Made by a program: the position numbers and the translations under genes
Part shown: positions 7,671 through 14,824 of the stretch, piece after piece
How positions within the stretch are numbered: position 1 is the stretch's first letter
Layout of the letters: every line of letters begins with the position of its first letter
Notes under the pieces: generated by a model
The model's input: only the letters and a program-made list of their open reading frames with translations
Told to the model about the DNA's origin: nothing
Databases searched by the model: none
Origin: UBA4416 sp046345275
Lineage (GTDB): Bacteria; Bacteroidota; Bacteroidia; B-17B0; Aurantibacillaceae
Length of the DNA: 23,317 nt
Reading direction: 5' to 3'
Assembly (NCBI GenBank): GCA_046345275.1
Contig: JBKDJY010000046.1
Span: 1 to 23,317, forward strand

Positions 7671-7844
7671 CTATAACGTTTTGGCGCTTTATTTCAGTTT
7701 GGGTTTTGAAACACTGTCTACCGAAACGCTACTAACAAAGATAAATGTTTTTTTGCATTTGCAAAGCAAAAATTAATTAATTGTCAAACCGCTTTTGCAA
7801 ATGTCGAAGCCGAATGCCCAAATTGAATAAAGCGTGTGTTATAC
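7671..7844 (-). repeat. attC-like site 4 (long type)
   Basis: Palindrome of 174 bp in which GCTTTATTTCAGTTTGGG pairs with CCCAAATTGAATAAAGC. The inner hairpin GCATTTGCAAAGC pairs with GCTTTTGCAAATG. Between TAACG and the window end, 140 bases of site 13 match this site with one difference, while the three bases outside TAAC differ. Confidence 0.87.
7736..7765 (-). promoter_or_regulatory. Promoter-like site inside attC 4
   Basis: The minus strand reads TTTG-N18-TATCTTTG and points into the DUF3024 gene of C4. The -33 TTTG lies in the inner hairpin arm CTTTGCAAATGC. Confidence 0.62.
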
Positions 7845-8167
7845 CCTAGGCGGTTTTTTCTGCGGTTAGTTTAAACACAGCATTCGTGTCTGCATATACA
7901 GAAACAAATTATACTAAGTGTCCGAAAATTGAACTTGGTTTGGTGTCGCAACAAAACTTAATCGTTGGTCACCACACTTTTTTGTGTCTACGGTTAGGTC
8001 GATACGTTTTGTAAGGTCGTGTTGGTTAGTGAGCTTGTCGAAATATTGGGTCGACTAAGTTTAGTGAGGTCAACACATTGCTTATTAATTTGATTTTGTA
8101 ATTGTCACCACGAAATGGAAAGTGATTTTGTCTAAATGCAGTTTTTCGGTTCTCGTCCAACACTGCC
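7845..8167 (-). pseudogene. Cassette C5: no intact gene, possibly a decayed coding cassette
   Basis: About 320 bases between sites 4 and 5 hold no ATG-started ORF of note. On the minus strand a GTG start close to the attC 5 core opens about 45 codons (including NHFPFRGDNYKIKLIS) that end in a stop. Near the other end a short open stretch encodes VYADTNAVFKLTAEKTA and stops 4 bases before the R'' box, the place where other cassette genes stop. The pieces lie in different frames with stops between them. This could be a frameshifted remnant of one gene, or an ORF-less cassette. The leader still has the usual GGACGA motif. The two unit ends do not match each other, unlike most units here. Confidence 0.35.
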
Positions 8168-8346
8168 GCATAACGTTTTCGCGCTAAGCAACGGTTTGAT
8201 TTGAAACCGTGTCTTGCCGAAATGGTATTAACAAAGATAACTGCTTATTGGACTTTTGCAAAGCGAAAATAATTGTCTTTCGCGGAGCGACCGCTTTTGC
8301 AAAAGCTTTGTTGTCTGCCAAACTGTTGCCTTAGCGTGTGTTAGCA
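8168..8346 (-). repeat. attC-like site 5 (long type)
   Basis: Palindrome of 179 bp in which CGCTAAGCAACGGTTTG pairs with CAAACTGTTGCCTTAGCG. It is nearly identical to site 6 from TAACG to GTGTTAGC, and the similarity stops at the cores on both sides. Confidence 0.86.
8232..8262 (-). promoter_or_regulatory. Promoter-like site inside attC 5
   Basis: The minus strand reads TTTG-N19-TATCTTTG, an exact fit to the Bacteroidetes pattern. It points into C5, which has no intact gene. Confidence 0.6.
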
Positions 8347-8353
8347 CCAGTTT

Positions 8354-8770
8354 TTATACATTTAGTTTTGTCAACTTTAGAGTCAAAGTAATGCCTCCAA
8401 GTATTCCAAGTCCAAATGCAATACAAACCAAACCAAGATAATTTAAAGATTGAAATTTAATACCAGTTCCAAGAATAAAACTCAATCCGCACGTTACAAA
8501 GAAAAAAGCCCCAAATTGGAAAATAGATAGAATCCGTTTATTAAATAAAATATTGTCATTCCAATCGGGCTTTGCTATTTCAAGATTCATAAACCGTTTC
8601 CCGATCTTTGCCAATAATAATACTGAAAGGCAAGCAAAAAGAAATTGCATTAGAATTGGCAAAAAATCTAGTTGCAGAGGAACGTCAACCGCAACAAATA
8701 AGTTGAGTAAAAAGATTATACTTAATATAAGTGCTTTTAATTTTCCTGTCTTATTCCAAGTCTTGTACAT
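8354..8770 (-). CDS. Predicted membrane protein, four TM segments
   Basis: A 138-residue protein with hydrophobic segments near residues 12-30, 36-56, 84-103 and 111-132. The segment between helices 2 and 3 (GKRFMNLEIAKPDWNDNILFNKR) is positively charged and probably cytoplasmic. No known family is recognised. It is the second gene of cassette C6, starting four bases after the stop of the 8775-9323 gene, so the pair is very likely translated from one message and may work together. It ends 8 bases before attC 5. Confidence 0.8.
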   Translation of the reverse strand: MYKTWNKTGKLKALILSIIFLLNLFVAVDVPLQLDFLPILMQFLFACLSVLLLAKIGKRFMNLEIAKPDWNDNILFNKRILSIFQFGAFFFVTCGLSFILGTGIKFQSLNYLGLVCIAFGLGILGGITLTLKLTKLNV

Positions 8771-8774
8771 AGTT

Positions 8775-9323
8775 TTAATTTGTGCGGTTTATTGTCACCA
8801 CGTTTTTGTCCTCAAGTATTTTGAAGAAAAGTTTAATGAATTCGGAGAAAAAATTTCCGTCAAACTTGTCTGGAAATTTGAAGCCAATATAGACGTCGAC
8901 GTATTGTCCAACACTGTCCATGAGAATCATTTTAGTAACTTGAATTTCCGCGACAGTGTCGTTAAGGTGTTTAAACTTATTATTTAAAAGTCTGAATTCT
9001 TTAAAATTAGTATATTTCGATTCAAGGGATTTTATCACATCTTTGTCATACTTGCCAAGTTCGTCTTTATGAATTGTCTCGATTATTGCGTACATGTCTT
9101 TAGTTAAGGTTTTAACAGTCGGGATTAAAGCATTAAAAATTGCATTTGATTCGTCGGAAGTCCAGTGATGATTATTGTCTAAACGGGCTTTGCTAGTGAA
9201 AATGTCATTCTTAAAGTCAGCGAAATAAAGAGTGTCAACTTTCGCGGAAATGTCCTCGATGTCATTTTGTAAGAACGAGAGATTATTTAAGTCGTATATT
9301 CCAATGGTATTCATGTCGGTCAT
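8775..9323 (-). CDS. Hypothetical soluble protein, helical
   Basis: A 182-residue protein without signal peptide or membrane segments, rich in charged and helical stretches (SNAIFNALIPTVKTLTKDMYAIIETIHKDEL) followed by FRLLNNKFKHLNDTVAEIQVTKM and a strand-like VGQYVDVYIGFKF. No family is recognised. It is the first gene of C6. The start at 9323 lies about 15 bases from the attC core; an internal Met at residue 4 is an alternative start. Its tight coupling to the following four-helix membrane protein is the only functional hint. Confidence 0.75.
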   Translation of the reverse strand: MTDMNTIGIYDLNNLSFLQNDIEDISAKVDTLYFADFKNDIFTSKARLDNNHHWTSDESNAIFNALIPTVKTLTKDMYAIIETIHKDELGKYDKDVIKSLESKYTNFKEFRLLNNKFKHLNDTVAEIQVTKMILMDSVGQYVDVYIGFKFPDKFDGNFFSEFIKLFFKILEDKNVVTINRTN

Positions 9324-9331
9324 AAAATTGG

Positions 9332-9510
9332 TGCTAACGTTTTCGCGCTAAGCAACGGTTTGATTTGAAACTGTGTCTTGCCGAAATGTGTATAACAAAG
9401 ATAACTGCTTATTGGACTTTTGCAAAGCGAAAATAAATGTCTTTCGCGAAGCGACCGCTTTTGCAAAAGCTTTGGTGTCTGCCAAACTGTTTGCTTAGCG
9501 TGTGTTAGCG
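9332..9510 (-). repeat. attC-like site 6 (long type)
   Basis: Palindrome of 179 bp with the stem CGCTAAGCAACGGTTTG and CAAACTGTTTGCTTAGCG. The outer R-box bases differ from those of its near-twin site 5, as expected if they belong to the neighbouring cassettes C6 and C7. Confidence 0.86.
9396..9426 (-). promoter_or_regulatory. Promoter-like site inside attC 6
   Basis: The minus strand reads TTTG-N19-TATCTTTG and points into the two-gene cassette C6. Confidence 0.62.
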
Positions 9511-9547
9511 GTTGTAGCTGCCACACAGTTTTAATAGAGGTCTATAG

Positions 9548-10186
9548 CTATTTTGGTTCTGCGCCATTATATGGACTATATATTAAGCTGCTTTTGTCAA
9601 TGTAATTTCTTAACTGCTCTGTCAATTTTCTTGTTTGACTTGCATGAACTGTCATTCTATGACTCATTGCATATACGGTATTTTTACTCCTAAAAATGTA
9701 ACATGGAAAATTCCCCATATATTCATGAAGTGCAGTGTACATTTCTTTTTCTTCCTTGATACCTAAGCTATCAATCGTCCAGGTCATGAGCAAATAATCG
9801 TTGCCATGTTTAAATGTCTTTTCTGTTTCGTTCCATTTTGCAAAAAAATAGGTTTTTGAATCACTAAAGTGTGGCTGGTATTTTTCAATTGGAAATGGCG
9901 CTTGAATAGCAATGTGTCCTTTGTCAAAAGATTTAGGGTACTTTGCTATGTCTGACCATATTACTTGCTTCAGTCGATTAGTGTCTATAAGATAATTTGT
10001 ATTTTTCATACTGTCAATAAAAAGCTCTAGTCCATTATGTTTTGAAACAACTACAATTTCAGATGTGTCTTTGTTTACAGTTTTTATAATGCCGGGAAGT
10101 TTTGACGTAGATTCTTTTGGAATGTCAGAAGAACAGCCTGTCAAGATTATTATGAAAATGGAAGTCTGAACTAATTTTAAAATCAT
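9548..10186 (-). CDS. Predicted lipoprotein, unknown function
   Basis: A 212-residue protein with an N-terminal hydrophobic segment ending in the lipobox LTGC (Cys18) followed by SSD, so probably anchored to a membrane with an Asp-containing sorting context. The mature part has IKTVNKDTSEIVVVSKHNGLEL, and later TYFFAKWNETEKTFKHGNDYLLMTWTID and HEYMGNFPCYIFRSKNTVYAMSHRM. No catalytic motif or family is recognised. It is the single gene of cassette C7, with the ATG in the common leader form GACAATG. The attC 7 upstream has no clear promoter, so its expression source is not visible. Confidence 0.78.
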   Translation of the reverse strand: MILKLVQTSIFIIILTGCSSDIPKESTSKLPGIIKTVNKDTSEIVVVSKHNGLELFIDSMKNTNYLIDTNRLKQVIWSDIAKYPKSFDKGHIAIQAPFPIEKYQPHFSDSKTYFFAKWNETEKTFKHGNDYLLMTWTIDSLGIKEEKEMYTALHEYMGNFPCYIFRSKNTVYAMSHRMTVHASQTRKLTEQLRNYIDKSSLIYSPYNGAEPK

Positions 10187-10220
10187 TGTCTTGTTTTTAT
10201 TTTGTCGATGCAGCTATTAC

Positions 10221-10352
10221 CGCTAACGGTTTCGGGCTTGGCGAAGGTGGCGATTTTCACCACAAATGTTGATGCGGAGAACCAATGTTCGATTAACCAC
10301 AAATGTGTCTGCGGAGCACTGAACCGCCACTTTTGCCAAACCCGTGTTAGTG
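10221..10352 (-). repeat. attC-like site 7 (short type)
   Basis: Palindrome of 132 bp in which GGGCTTGGCGAAGGTGGCG pairs with CGCCACTTTTGCCAAACCC. Cassette C7, which starts here, has the longest terminal match of the array: GTTAGCGGT and TAGCTGC are both repeated at its far end. Confidence 0.87.
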
Positions 10353-10368
10353 GCTGGTGTTCTTATGT

Positions 10369-10764
10369 CTACTGGTTTATTGGTGTACATATTTCAAGTA
10401 AAAATCCGTCAATATCTCTTATGTAGCCAACTGTCTGTCCCCAAGGTTTTTCAATTGGATTTTCTTCAATAATTGCTCCACATTTTATGGCTTTGTCAAT
10501 TATTTCTTGAACATTTTCTGTTACCAAAGCTAATTCAATACCAAAAGGTTTGTCTGCTTGTTTACTCATTAAAAACCCGTTTTTTAAGTTTGAGTTTGCC
10601 AACTCTTTTGAAACAAAGGAAATAGTTGTTTCTCCTGTGAGTAGTTCAGCATAATCATTTTCTGGGGTAATAAATTTTCTTGAAAATCCAAAAGCAGATT
10701 CATAGAACTCTACTGATTTTGTTACGTCCGAAACGTATAAAATTGTGTAACCTAACTTTATCAT
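10369..10764 (-). CDS. VOC (glyoxalase/bleomycin-resistance fold) family protein
   Basis: A 131-residue single-domain protein with the two beta-alpha-beta-beta-beta modules of the vicinal oxygen chelate fold: GYTILYVSDVTKSVEFYESAFGF (residues 4-27) and IELALVTENVQEIIDKAIKCGA (about 75-97), ending in VGYIRDIDGFLLEICTP. The first strand has no His where glyoxalase I and many dioxygenases carry a metal ligand; Glu is present in IELAL and FLLEI. A catalytic metalloenzyme or a ligand-binding or resistance protein are both possible. It follows the AraC-type regulator by 40 bases in the two-gene cassette C8. The pairing suggests regulated detoxification or sensing of a small molecule, by inference only. 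Confidence 0.87.
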   Translation of the reverse strand: MIKLGYTILYVSDVTKSVEFYESAFGFSRKFITPENDYAELLTGETTISFVSKELANSNLKNGFLMSKQADKPFGIELALVTENVQEIIDKAIKCGAIIEENPIEKPWGQTVGYIRDIDGFLLEICTPINQ

Positions 10765-10804
10765 CTTGTCTTGTTTAAATTGTTAATACTTTGAAGCCAC
10801 AAAG

Positions 10805-11548
10805 TTAAATTCCAATGATGGTTAATAATTGTAAAAATCGGTCGTTTTCATTTCTGCTCAATTCTTTTGGCGTTACGCCTGTATATCTTTTGATTTCTTT
10901 GATGAAATGAGATTGGTCAAAATATTTATTTTGTGGTTCAAGTTTTTTGTTTGCAATGTCTTTAAAGGTTTGATTACTCCGAATAATATTTAAGTATTCT
11001 TTTAGTGATAGGCCAAAAGTCAAATTGAAATATCTGTTTATTTGTCGGCTTGTCCAAAATACTTTTTCTGATATTTCTCGAACATTAAAAACTTCTTTTT
11101 TATAAATTTCATTGAATAAGCGAATTTTCAAATCATTTATAGTCTTGTTTTGTTCTATTCGGTTTTGTAAGTAGTTTTCGATATGCTTACAAAAGTCTTT
11201 AAAGTTATCAAAAGCCAAATTGTCAATTCCAATAAAGTCAGTCCCTAAATATATTGAAGAGTTTAATAGTGATTTTAGATTTATGTTCTCCAATAGTTCA
11301 ATTGCGAGAGGTTTAAATCTTACAGCAAAAAAATCCGTATGAATTTCTGTTTTTATGTCAATTGGAAGTGTCCAAATGCCTGTCAGTTTAACACTTGAAA
11401 TTTTCTTGTTTTTAATTTCAATAATTAGGTCAAAAAAACCGTCTGGTAAAATTGTGTAATCAGAACTCTTTGTCAATGTTTTGGAAGTCCAAAAGCATTT
11501 AACAAAATTCGATAGATAACCGTCTGTTTTTATTTCTTCGTATTTCAT
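10805..11548 (-). CDS. AraC-family transcriptional regulator
   Basis: A 247-residue protein. The N-terminal part (YLSNFVKCFWTSKT, ILPDGFFDLII, FFAVRFKPLA) matches the ligand-sensing domain common in Bacteroidota AraC regulators. The C-terminal 85 residues carry the double helix-turn-helix, with VREISEKVFWTSRQINRYFNLTFG as the first and YFDQSHFIKEIKRYTGVTPKEL as the second motif, the latter close to the family signature. It is the first gene of C8 and precedes the VOC gene it may control. The leader between attC 8 and the ATG contains GCAAGTGTAACAGACC, the same element that the intron splits in C2. Confidence 0.9.
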   Translation of the reverse strand: MKYEEIKTDGYLSNFVKCFWTSKTLTKSSDYTILPDGFFDLIIEIKNKKISSVKLTGIWTLPIDIKTEIHTDFFAVRFKPLAIELLENINLKSLLNSSIYLGTDFIGIDNLAFDNFKDFCKHIENYLQNRIEQNKTINDLKIRLFNEIYKKEVFNVREISEKVFWTSRQINRYFNLTFGLSLKEYLNIIRSNQTFKDIANKKLEPQNKYFDQSHFIKEIKRYTGVTPKELSRNENDRFLQLLTIIGI

Positions 11549-11573
11549 TGATTGTACGGTCTGTTACACTTGC

Positions 11574-11705
11574 CACTAACGTTTTGCAGCTACCCGAAGG
11601 GCGGGACTTTTACCACAAAACTTGATTTGAAAAACTAATGTTTGATTAACCACAAAACTGTCTTTGGAACACGAAACCCCGCCTTTTGGGTAGGTGCTGT
11701 TACAA
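11574..11705 (-). repeat. attC-like site 8 (short type)
   Basis: Palindrome of 132 bp in which CTACCCGAAGGGCGGG pairs with CCCGCCTTTTGGGTAG. It separates C8 from the large defence cassette C9. The R'' bases (minus TTGTAAC) match the start of C9 about 7.1 kb away. Confidence 0.86.
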
Positions 11706-11749
11706 GCTGCCCTTCTTTCTGTCGTGGTTTGGCTGTCCGCTGAGTCGCT

Positions 11750-11846
11750 GTGTCTGTGCGGTTGGAAAGGCATACTCTTTTGCAAGCTTTGGCTCGTGGG
11801 CTGGCTTGTGTGGCTTGCAAATGTGTATGACTTTAGCGTTGGCATT
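11750..11846 (-). repeat. Second-family covarying hairpin, copy A (3' of defence operon)
   Basis: Arms 11766-11787 and 11813-11834 pair over about 20 bp; on the minus strand AAAGTCATACACATTTGCA lies opposite TGCAAAAGAGTATGCCTTT. Copy B at 18670-18765 shares conserved blocks (CACATTTG, CAAAAGAG, the loop ACACAAGCC or a close variant, flanks GCCAAC and CCGCAC) but has different stem bases that also pair. In both copies CACA opposite AGAG leaves the same A/A mismatches. The element starts right after the stop of the OLD-like gene. It is distinct from the attC family by consensus and size. Function is unknown; a transcription terminator or recombination boundary are possible. Confidence 0.68.
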
Positions 11847-13508
11847 TTATACTGTCAATTTTTTAATGAGTTCAATTAATTTGGTCATTTGAGTTTTGCC
11901 TTCGCTGTTGTCATGCAGGTTGATTAGTTTAGCTGTCTCCCTTGCTATTAAGTTTTTTGAACTGCTACCAAGTGTTTCAATTGTTTGTTTTTCAATGTCG
12001 GCATAGTCTGCAAACGAAGCTCTCATTGTTGTTTCAAAGTCTGTCCCGAATACACAGAAACGGTCAGAGATTGCCCAAGTGTCAATTCCTAAAATTCCGT
12101 CCAGTTCTTCGTCTTTGATGCCAATTGCTTTTAATGCGTCTTTACGTTTAAAACCTTTTTCATCGTCCTTTTTATAGTCGTTGTCAAAGCAAATGAAAGT
12201 TGGGATTTGATATAAAGTAAAAAGTCGCCACCATTTTGCAAGATTACCTTTCCCGCCAACTCCTATAATTTCAACTCCAAATTCTGTTGGGTCAAAACCA
12301 AGTTTTTCAAAATAAATTGGCAAAGCCAATTCCTCTGTTGGACCTTCAACAAGGACAATTTTATTTGCGAAAAAACCTGATAAAATATGCGATGTAGAAT
12401 TGTTCGCATAAAATGGCACAATGGTTTCTTCCTTTGTCTTGTGTGGGTTCGATGCAGTTTTCAGACAATGATTAAATAACGAAGTAGCGTTTTGGTTTAT
12501 GTTTAAAGTCGTTTCGGAATCTTTGCGAATGAGATTAATACCTTCAATATAATTCAAGTCTACAAAATAAGGGCTGTGTGTTGTTAAGATGATTTGCAAA
12601 CCATCTTCTGCCATTTTAAACATTTTTTTTGCTAACCATTTTTGAGCCAACGGATGCAAATGGGCTTCGGGTTCGTCAAGTATAAATAACAAGCCTTGTC
12701 CTAAAAATGATTTAGCGTAAGCATGTGCAAAAGACAAAGCCAAAATTTGTTGCTGTCCTGTGCCTAATTCTTCGTAGGCTCTGGTTTCGCCATCTTCGGT
12801 AGGGTGGACACGTAATGTTTTAAAGTAGTTACTTGGGTCATATGCCGAAAAATCAAAAGCCAAAGCATGGGTCATATTTGACAAAACTGTATTGGCAATT
12901 GAAGACATATTTTCGCTGAAAACATTAAACTCCTTCACTTCCATGAATGTGGTTTTAATACTTTCAAAAAAACCTTTCAGTTTTTCAACTCTATCTTTAT
13001 CGTCTGTAAGCTTGTCGTGAAAGGCTTTTGTAACTTTTGACAACAACGTGTATTTTGAAGAATAACTAAGTTGAAAGTTTAAATTTTGTTCTGAATTTAC
13101 AACAATGCAAAGAAGTTCGTCACGCAAGTTTGTACTTACATACATATTCTCTCTTCCGTCTTCGGCTTGAATTGCGTTGAAATTATTCTCTTTCCCTTTT
13201 TGTGCTTGAAACTTAAAACCACCGCAAGAAAATTCTGAAGACCTGCCAAGTCTTGCACTAAAACCAGTAACGCTGGCTTCAATTACTACTTGATTATTCG
13301 TGTCTCTTTTATAATGGTCGTAATCTTCAAGCCTCTTATATTTTGGGTGAAACTCACCAAACATCAATTCTATTGCTCGAATAATATTTGATTTACCTGA
13401 ATTATTTTCACCTATTAAAACGACTGGTTTGTTTTCAGGAAAGTTGATTACTACTTGCTCTGAAATTGAACGGAAACCTTCTATGGTAATTTGTTTTAGT
13501 CTTGGCAT
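11847..13508 (-). CDS. OLD-like ATP-dependent nuclease (ABC-type ATPase plus TOPRIM)
   Basis: A 553-residue protein. The N-terminal RecF/OLD-type ATPase has Walker A GENNSGKS (33-40), a signature-like ELGTGQQQILALSFAHA (247-263), Walker B LLFILDEPEAH (273-283) and the H-loop His in TTHSP (311). The C-terminal TOPRIM domain has the catalytic Glu in VLVEGPTEE (387-393) and the acidic FDND (441-444), and probably cleaves nucleic acid. Such proteins act in anti-phage defence (P2 Old, GajA of Gabija). No UvrD-like GajB partner is nearby. Instead the gene overlaps hsdS by 13 bases as the last gene of a type I restriction operon, so it is probably translated with it. It may be an accessory effector of, or backup to, restriction. 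Confidence 0.9.
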   Translation of the reverse strand: MPRLKQITIEGFRSISEQVVINFPENKPVVLIGENNSGKSNIIRAIELMFGEFHPKYKRLEDYDHYKRDTNNQVVIEASVTGFSARLGRSSEFSCGGFKFQAQKGKENNFNAIQAEDGRENMYVSTNLRDELLCIVVNSEQNLNFQLSYSSKYTLLSKVTKAFHDKLTDDKDRVEKLKGFFESIKTTFMEVKEFNVFSENMSSIANTVLSNMTHALAFDFSAYDPSNYFKTLRVHPTEDGETRAYEELGTGQQQILALSFAHAYAKSFLGQGLLFILDEPEAHLHPLAQKWLAKKMFKMAEDGLQIILTTHSPYFVDLNYIEGINLIRKDSETTLNINQNATSLFNHCLKTASNPHKTKEETIVPFYANNSTSHILSGFFANKIVLVEGPTEELALPIYFEKLGFDPTEFGVEIIGVGGKGNLAKWWRLFTLYQIPTFICFDNDYKKDDEKGFKRKDALKAIGIKDEELDGILGIDTWAISDRFCVFGTDFETTMRASFADYADIEKQTIETLGSSSKNLIARETAKLINLHDNSEGKTQMTKLIELIKKLTV

Positions 13509-14824
13509 TCTTCCGTTTTGCTTTCAAAAGTTTCGTTGAACATTGCTTTCATTAATGTTTTTCCATAATTATTGAGCGTTTCAATTTCTCGACTAAGTTT
13601 TTGGCATTTCTTCATAACCACTTCAATTTTCTCCACAATTTCCTGCTGTTCATCAATTGGTGGTACTGGAAAAGAAAAATTTAAAATATCATCTGTATTT
13701 ATTGAAGGAGAATTAACACCTTTCATAAAACTATTTAATCCTTGAACAACATAGTTTGAAATCAAAAGAAAGTACAAATATTTTGGAAAGATAAAATCAC
13801 GAGGTGTACAAACAAAAAAGCCTGTAGAGGCAATACATTCAGAATATTTATCTTCTATAAATGCAATATTCCCCAAATATGGTCTGACCAAAGAAAAAAG
13901 AGTGCTACCACCATATACTTTTCTACTTGCTCTGCTTGGTGCTTCTGCCACTGGTAAGTAACGTGGCTCAATCAATCTATGGGTTTTATTATCAATAGAA
14001 GCAATATCTATATAGCCGAAAACTTCACCAACAGGTCGTTTTGATTCCATTGGCAAAAACAACTCATGTCCAGTACACCAAGTCCAACTTTTTGGTAATT
14101 CAAAAGGATAGCTTTCTAAATTTGGTTGCAATTGTTTTTCTTTTTTTACCTTCTTTCCTTTGATTAGTCTCTCATTAGCCAACTTTGATTGTTCAATTGA
14201 TTCTGAGGCCGATTGCACATTTGGGTTTTGCTTACGCCACTCAGTCGTTAGTTTTCCTTGTATGGCTTCGTGGAGAATAGATTGCTGTAGAGCTTTTGTA
14301 AGTTGTTTTTGTGTCAAATTTTCACATGACAACTTACTAAGTTTTAATTTTATGTTTTGAATTTTTAATAAAGTACTTCGCTGTTCATTTTTTTCTGGTA
14401 GCCAAACAGATTGGTTGAAAAATTTATCTTTTTGAAGTCTAATTCTTTGAGTTGTGCCGTCACTACCTTTTTTGCAAATTTCATCAAACCAATTTGTAGC
14501 AGTTAGTTCGAGAAATAGTTCCTTAAGAATGATGTTTTCGTCAATCTCAAAATACCAAAAATCATTTGTTACAATAGCTCCATCAAGTTCCTTCGGTATA
14601 ATACCAAATGCTCCATTTCTGGCATCAATTCCAGATAATATAAAATCACCTTCCTTGACTAAGAACATATTTGACTTAATATCGAATCCTTTTTTTGTTT
14701 CACGTAATGTGACTCCATTGTGATTCATTTTTACGGTTACCAGTTTATATTCGGTATCATCCTCTAAAATAATTGGACGCTTAATTCTTTTTAAGAAATC
14801 ACTTATCAAATATTCTTTCGCCAT
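13496..14824 (-). CDS. hsdS: Type I restriction enzyme specificity subunit HsdS
   Basis: A 442-residue DNA-recognition subunit with two target-recognition domains (about residues 1-150 and 235-390), each followed by a helical spacer (KIQNIKLKLSKLSCENLTQKQLTKALQQSILHEAIQGKL and IDEQQEIVEKIEVVMKKCQKLSREIETL). PPIDEQQEIVEKIE is a strong signature of the conserved spacer. HsdS directs HsdM and HsdR to a bipartite site, whose sequence cannot be read from the protein. It starts within the hsdM stop codon (TAATG overlap) and ends inside the start of the OLD-like gene, so translation is coupled both ways. The first domain is less canonical at its N-terminus, but the gene looks intact. Confidence 0.93.
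   Translation of the reverse strand: MAKEYLISDFLKRIKRPIILEDDTEYKLVTVKMNHNGVTLRETKKGFDIKSNMFLVKEGDFILSGIDARNGAFGIIPKELDGAIVTNDFWYFEIDENIILKELFLELTATNWFDEICKKGSDGTTQRIRLQKDKFFNQSVWLPEKNEQRSTLLKIQNIKLKLSKLSCENLTQKQLTKALQQSILHEAIQGKLTTEWRKQNPNVQSASESIEQSKLANERLIKGKKVKKEKQLQPNLESYPFELPKSWTWCTGHELFLPMESKRPVGEVFGYIDIASIDNKTHRLIEPRYLPVAEAPSRASRKVYGGSTLFSLVRPYLGNIAFIEDKYSECIASTGFFVCTPRDFIFPKYLYFLLISNYVVQGLNSFMKGVNSPSINTDDILNFSFPVPPIDEQQEIVEKIEVVMKKCQKLSREIETLNNYGKTLMKAMFNETFESKTEECQD

Noticed and set aside
11576..11845. 89-residue minus-strand ORF downstream of the OLD-like gene
   Set aside because: It spans hairpin copy A and attC 8 completely, so its residues come from two structured repeats.
11847..13508. 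Calling the ATPase/TOPRIM gene PARIS or Gabija
   Set aside because: PARIS TOPRIM proteins are of another type and Gabija needs an adjacent helicase GajB; neither is present, so only OLD-like is claimed.
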